Assembly (NCBI GenBank): GCA_027596945.1
Contig: JADGJH010000558.1
Span: 1 to 16,812, forward strand
DNA length: 16,812 bases
DNA from: Physocladia obscura
Taxonomy: Eukaryota > Chytridiomycota > Chytridiomycetes > Chytridiales > Chytriomycetaceae
Reading direction: 5' to 3'
Shown: one piece after another, positions 16,021 to 16,812 of the stretch
Layout: each line of letters begins with the position of its first letter
Numbering within the stretch: position 1 is the first letter of the stretch
Notes under the pieces: model-generated
Told to the model about the DNA's origin: nothing
The model's input: only the letters and a program-made list of their open reading frames with translations
Database searches by the model: none
Program-made: the position numbers and the translations under genes

Positions 16021-16812
16021 AGTTGCGGCAGGTTGAAGCTGCAATCCTATGTAAGAAGTAATATGCCACATCTCGCAGAAGGTGCCAGTGGGAAATGCAC
16101 CAGGCATGGCTGGGCTGAGGGAAACCTCAGGTGCGAGCTGCCTGAATTGCTGCATATTGAAATGGGAGAGGGTGTCAGCAACAGAGTTAGCATGGGTTGA
16201 GATCCATTCAGAGCAGACAAGGAAGAAATGGGTTGCAGAAAGGAGAGAGAGGAGGCGGAGCAGGTGTTGATGGGAATGAGAGGCGTGACATGGGGCACCG
16301 TTAATCCAGTGATGGACGGCGTCGTTGTCACAGAAAATCTGGATCCTTAGGGACTTCCAGCGGGGACCAAAGGTTGTTGCAGCCATCACCACAGCAAAGG
16401 GCTCGGCTCATTGAATATTGAAGGACTTGGGTTTTTTGATGAAATGTCAAGTAGTTCCAAGACTGGCTGATCCAATTGGCTTGAAAATAGACATCGTAGC
16501 CCAGAGAGCTGGAGGCGTCAGTCCAGAGGTTGAAGTTCAAGTTGTTAGTCCAGAGGGGCCAGGAGATTAGGCTGACGCTGTTCCATTGCAGCAAGAAGTG
16601 AGCCCACCAGGCTAAGTCCTCTTGGACAGGTCCGGTGAGCATGTCACAGTGGCAGAGCCACTTTACTGAGTAAGCTGTTTTGATAAATGTTAAAATTCCA
16701 TGACCAGTGGCAACAGTCTGGAATAATTCACTGCAAAATAAAATAATCCATCCATTCTTTGTGTACAATAAATAAGAATTGAAATACAAAGCTTTTATTA
16801 AAGATTTGGAAT
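16021..16812 (-). pseudogene. DIRS-type retrotransposon RT C-terminus / RNase H fragment
   Basis: From the right edge, the minus strand reads V-K-W-L-C-H-C-D, E-D-L-A-W-W-A-H-F-L-L-Q-W-N near 16620-16570, then L-W-T-D-A-S-S-S-L-G-Y near 16525 (RNase H Asp motif, D-A-S-x-x-G-x-G in the family). After a frameshift near 16410 come A-E-P-F-A-V-V-M-A-A (Glu), I-F-C-D-N-D-A-V near 16330 (Asp), H-W-I-N-G, and N-S-V-A-D-T-L-S-H-F, F-R-Q-L-A-P near 16175-16130. This is the RNase H and linker of DIRS/Ngaro elements. Traces of the next domain (A-A-S-T-C-R-N-Y-S-S-A-Q, the start of the tyrosine-recombinase region) appear in another frame near 16045. The element stops abruptly near 16020 where the zinc-ribbon remnant begins. 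GC and CpG content are clearly higher than to its left, as in the 375-989 fragment of the same class. Confidence 0.75.

Noticed and set aside
1..16812. tRNA or rRNA genes, and long terminal repeats or terminal inverted repeats
   Set aside because: I looked for tRNA A/B-box patterns, rRNA-like conserved stretches and matching ends of the elements and found none convincing by eye.

Overview
This is an AT-rich eukaryotic window with spliceosomal introns (GTGAGT donors, CAG/TAG acceptors, CTGAC-like branch sites). It contains one intron-rich host gene, one small hypothetical ORF, and the remains of at least seven kinds of mobile element. The host-type genes are an F-box protein with plant-like 24-residue leucine-rich repeats (LxxNxLSGxIPxELxxLxNL) and a decayed alpha-kinase. 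Together with DIRS-, LINE-, PIF/Harbinger-, pogo-, Tc1/mariner- and integrase-core-like elements, this best fits an early-diverging, chytrid-type fungus. That assignment is inference from gene families; there is no rRNA or other marker.

Layout: (1) 1-990, a perfect 238-bp tandem duplication running into a + strand fragment of a DIRS/Ngaro-type reverse transcriptase. (2) 990-2580, a + strand LINE remnant ending in an RNase H domain and an AATAAAGTCATT/A-rich tail. (3) 2770-4742, a + strand trihelix/Myb-like (DUF6818-like) ORF remnant, convergent with a - strand PIF/Harbinger (DDE_Tnp_4) transposase pseudogene. (4) 5220-6901, a - strand pogo/DDE_1-type transposase remnant whose 3' part recurs at 12623-13054. 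(5) 7218-8475, a - strand F-box/LRR gene in which each 24-aa LRR is its own 72-bp phase-2 exon inside a ~177-bp exon+intron module repeated in tandem. (6) 8380-9390, a CpG-retaining segment between the F-box gene and a divergent + strand hypothetical ORF. (7) 9491-10330, a duplicated AT-rich sequence and a second, inverted Harbinger fragment. (8) 10520-11290, a + strand alpha-kinase pseudogene. (9) 11328-12601, a - strand integrase-core transposase remnant with a clear 70-nt intron. (10) 13685-14730, a + strand Tc1/mariner (IS630-like) pseudogene. (11) 14779-16020, a - strand remnant of an unrecognised protein with a zinc-ribbon-like N-terminus. (12) 16021-16812, a - strand DIRS-type RT/RNase H fragment running to the window edge.

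Nearly every element carries stops and frameshifts, and CpG is very rare outside 8380-9390 and the two edge DIRS fragments. This looks like a transposon graveyard shaped by cytosine-methylation decay around one gene pair with an unmethylated-looking promoter. The most unusual structure is the exon-per-LRR array: its symmetric exons would allow repeats to be gained, lost or skipped without a frameshift, and it already carries a mutated donor, a nonsense codon and an internally deleted exon. All reading was done by eye; domain names rest on motif recognition, not on searches.
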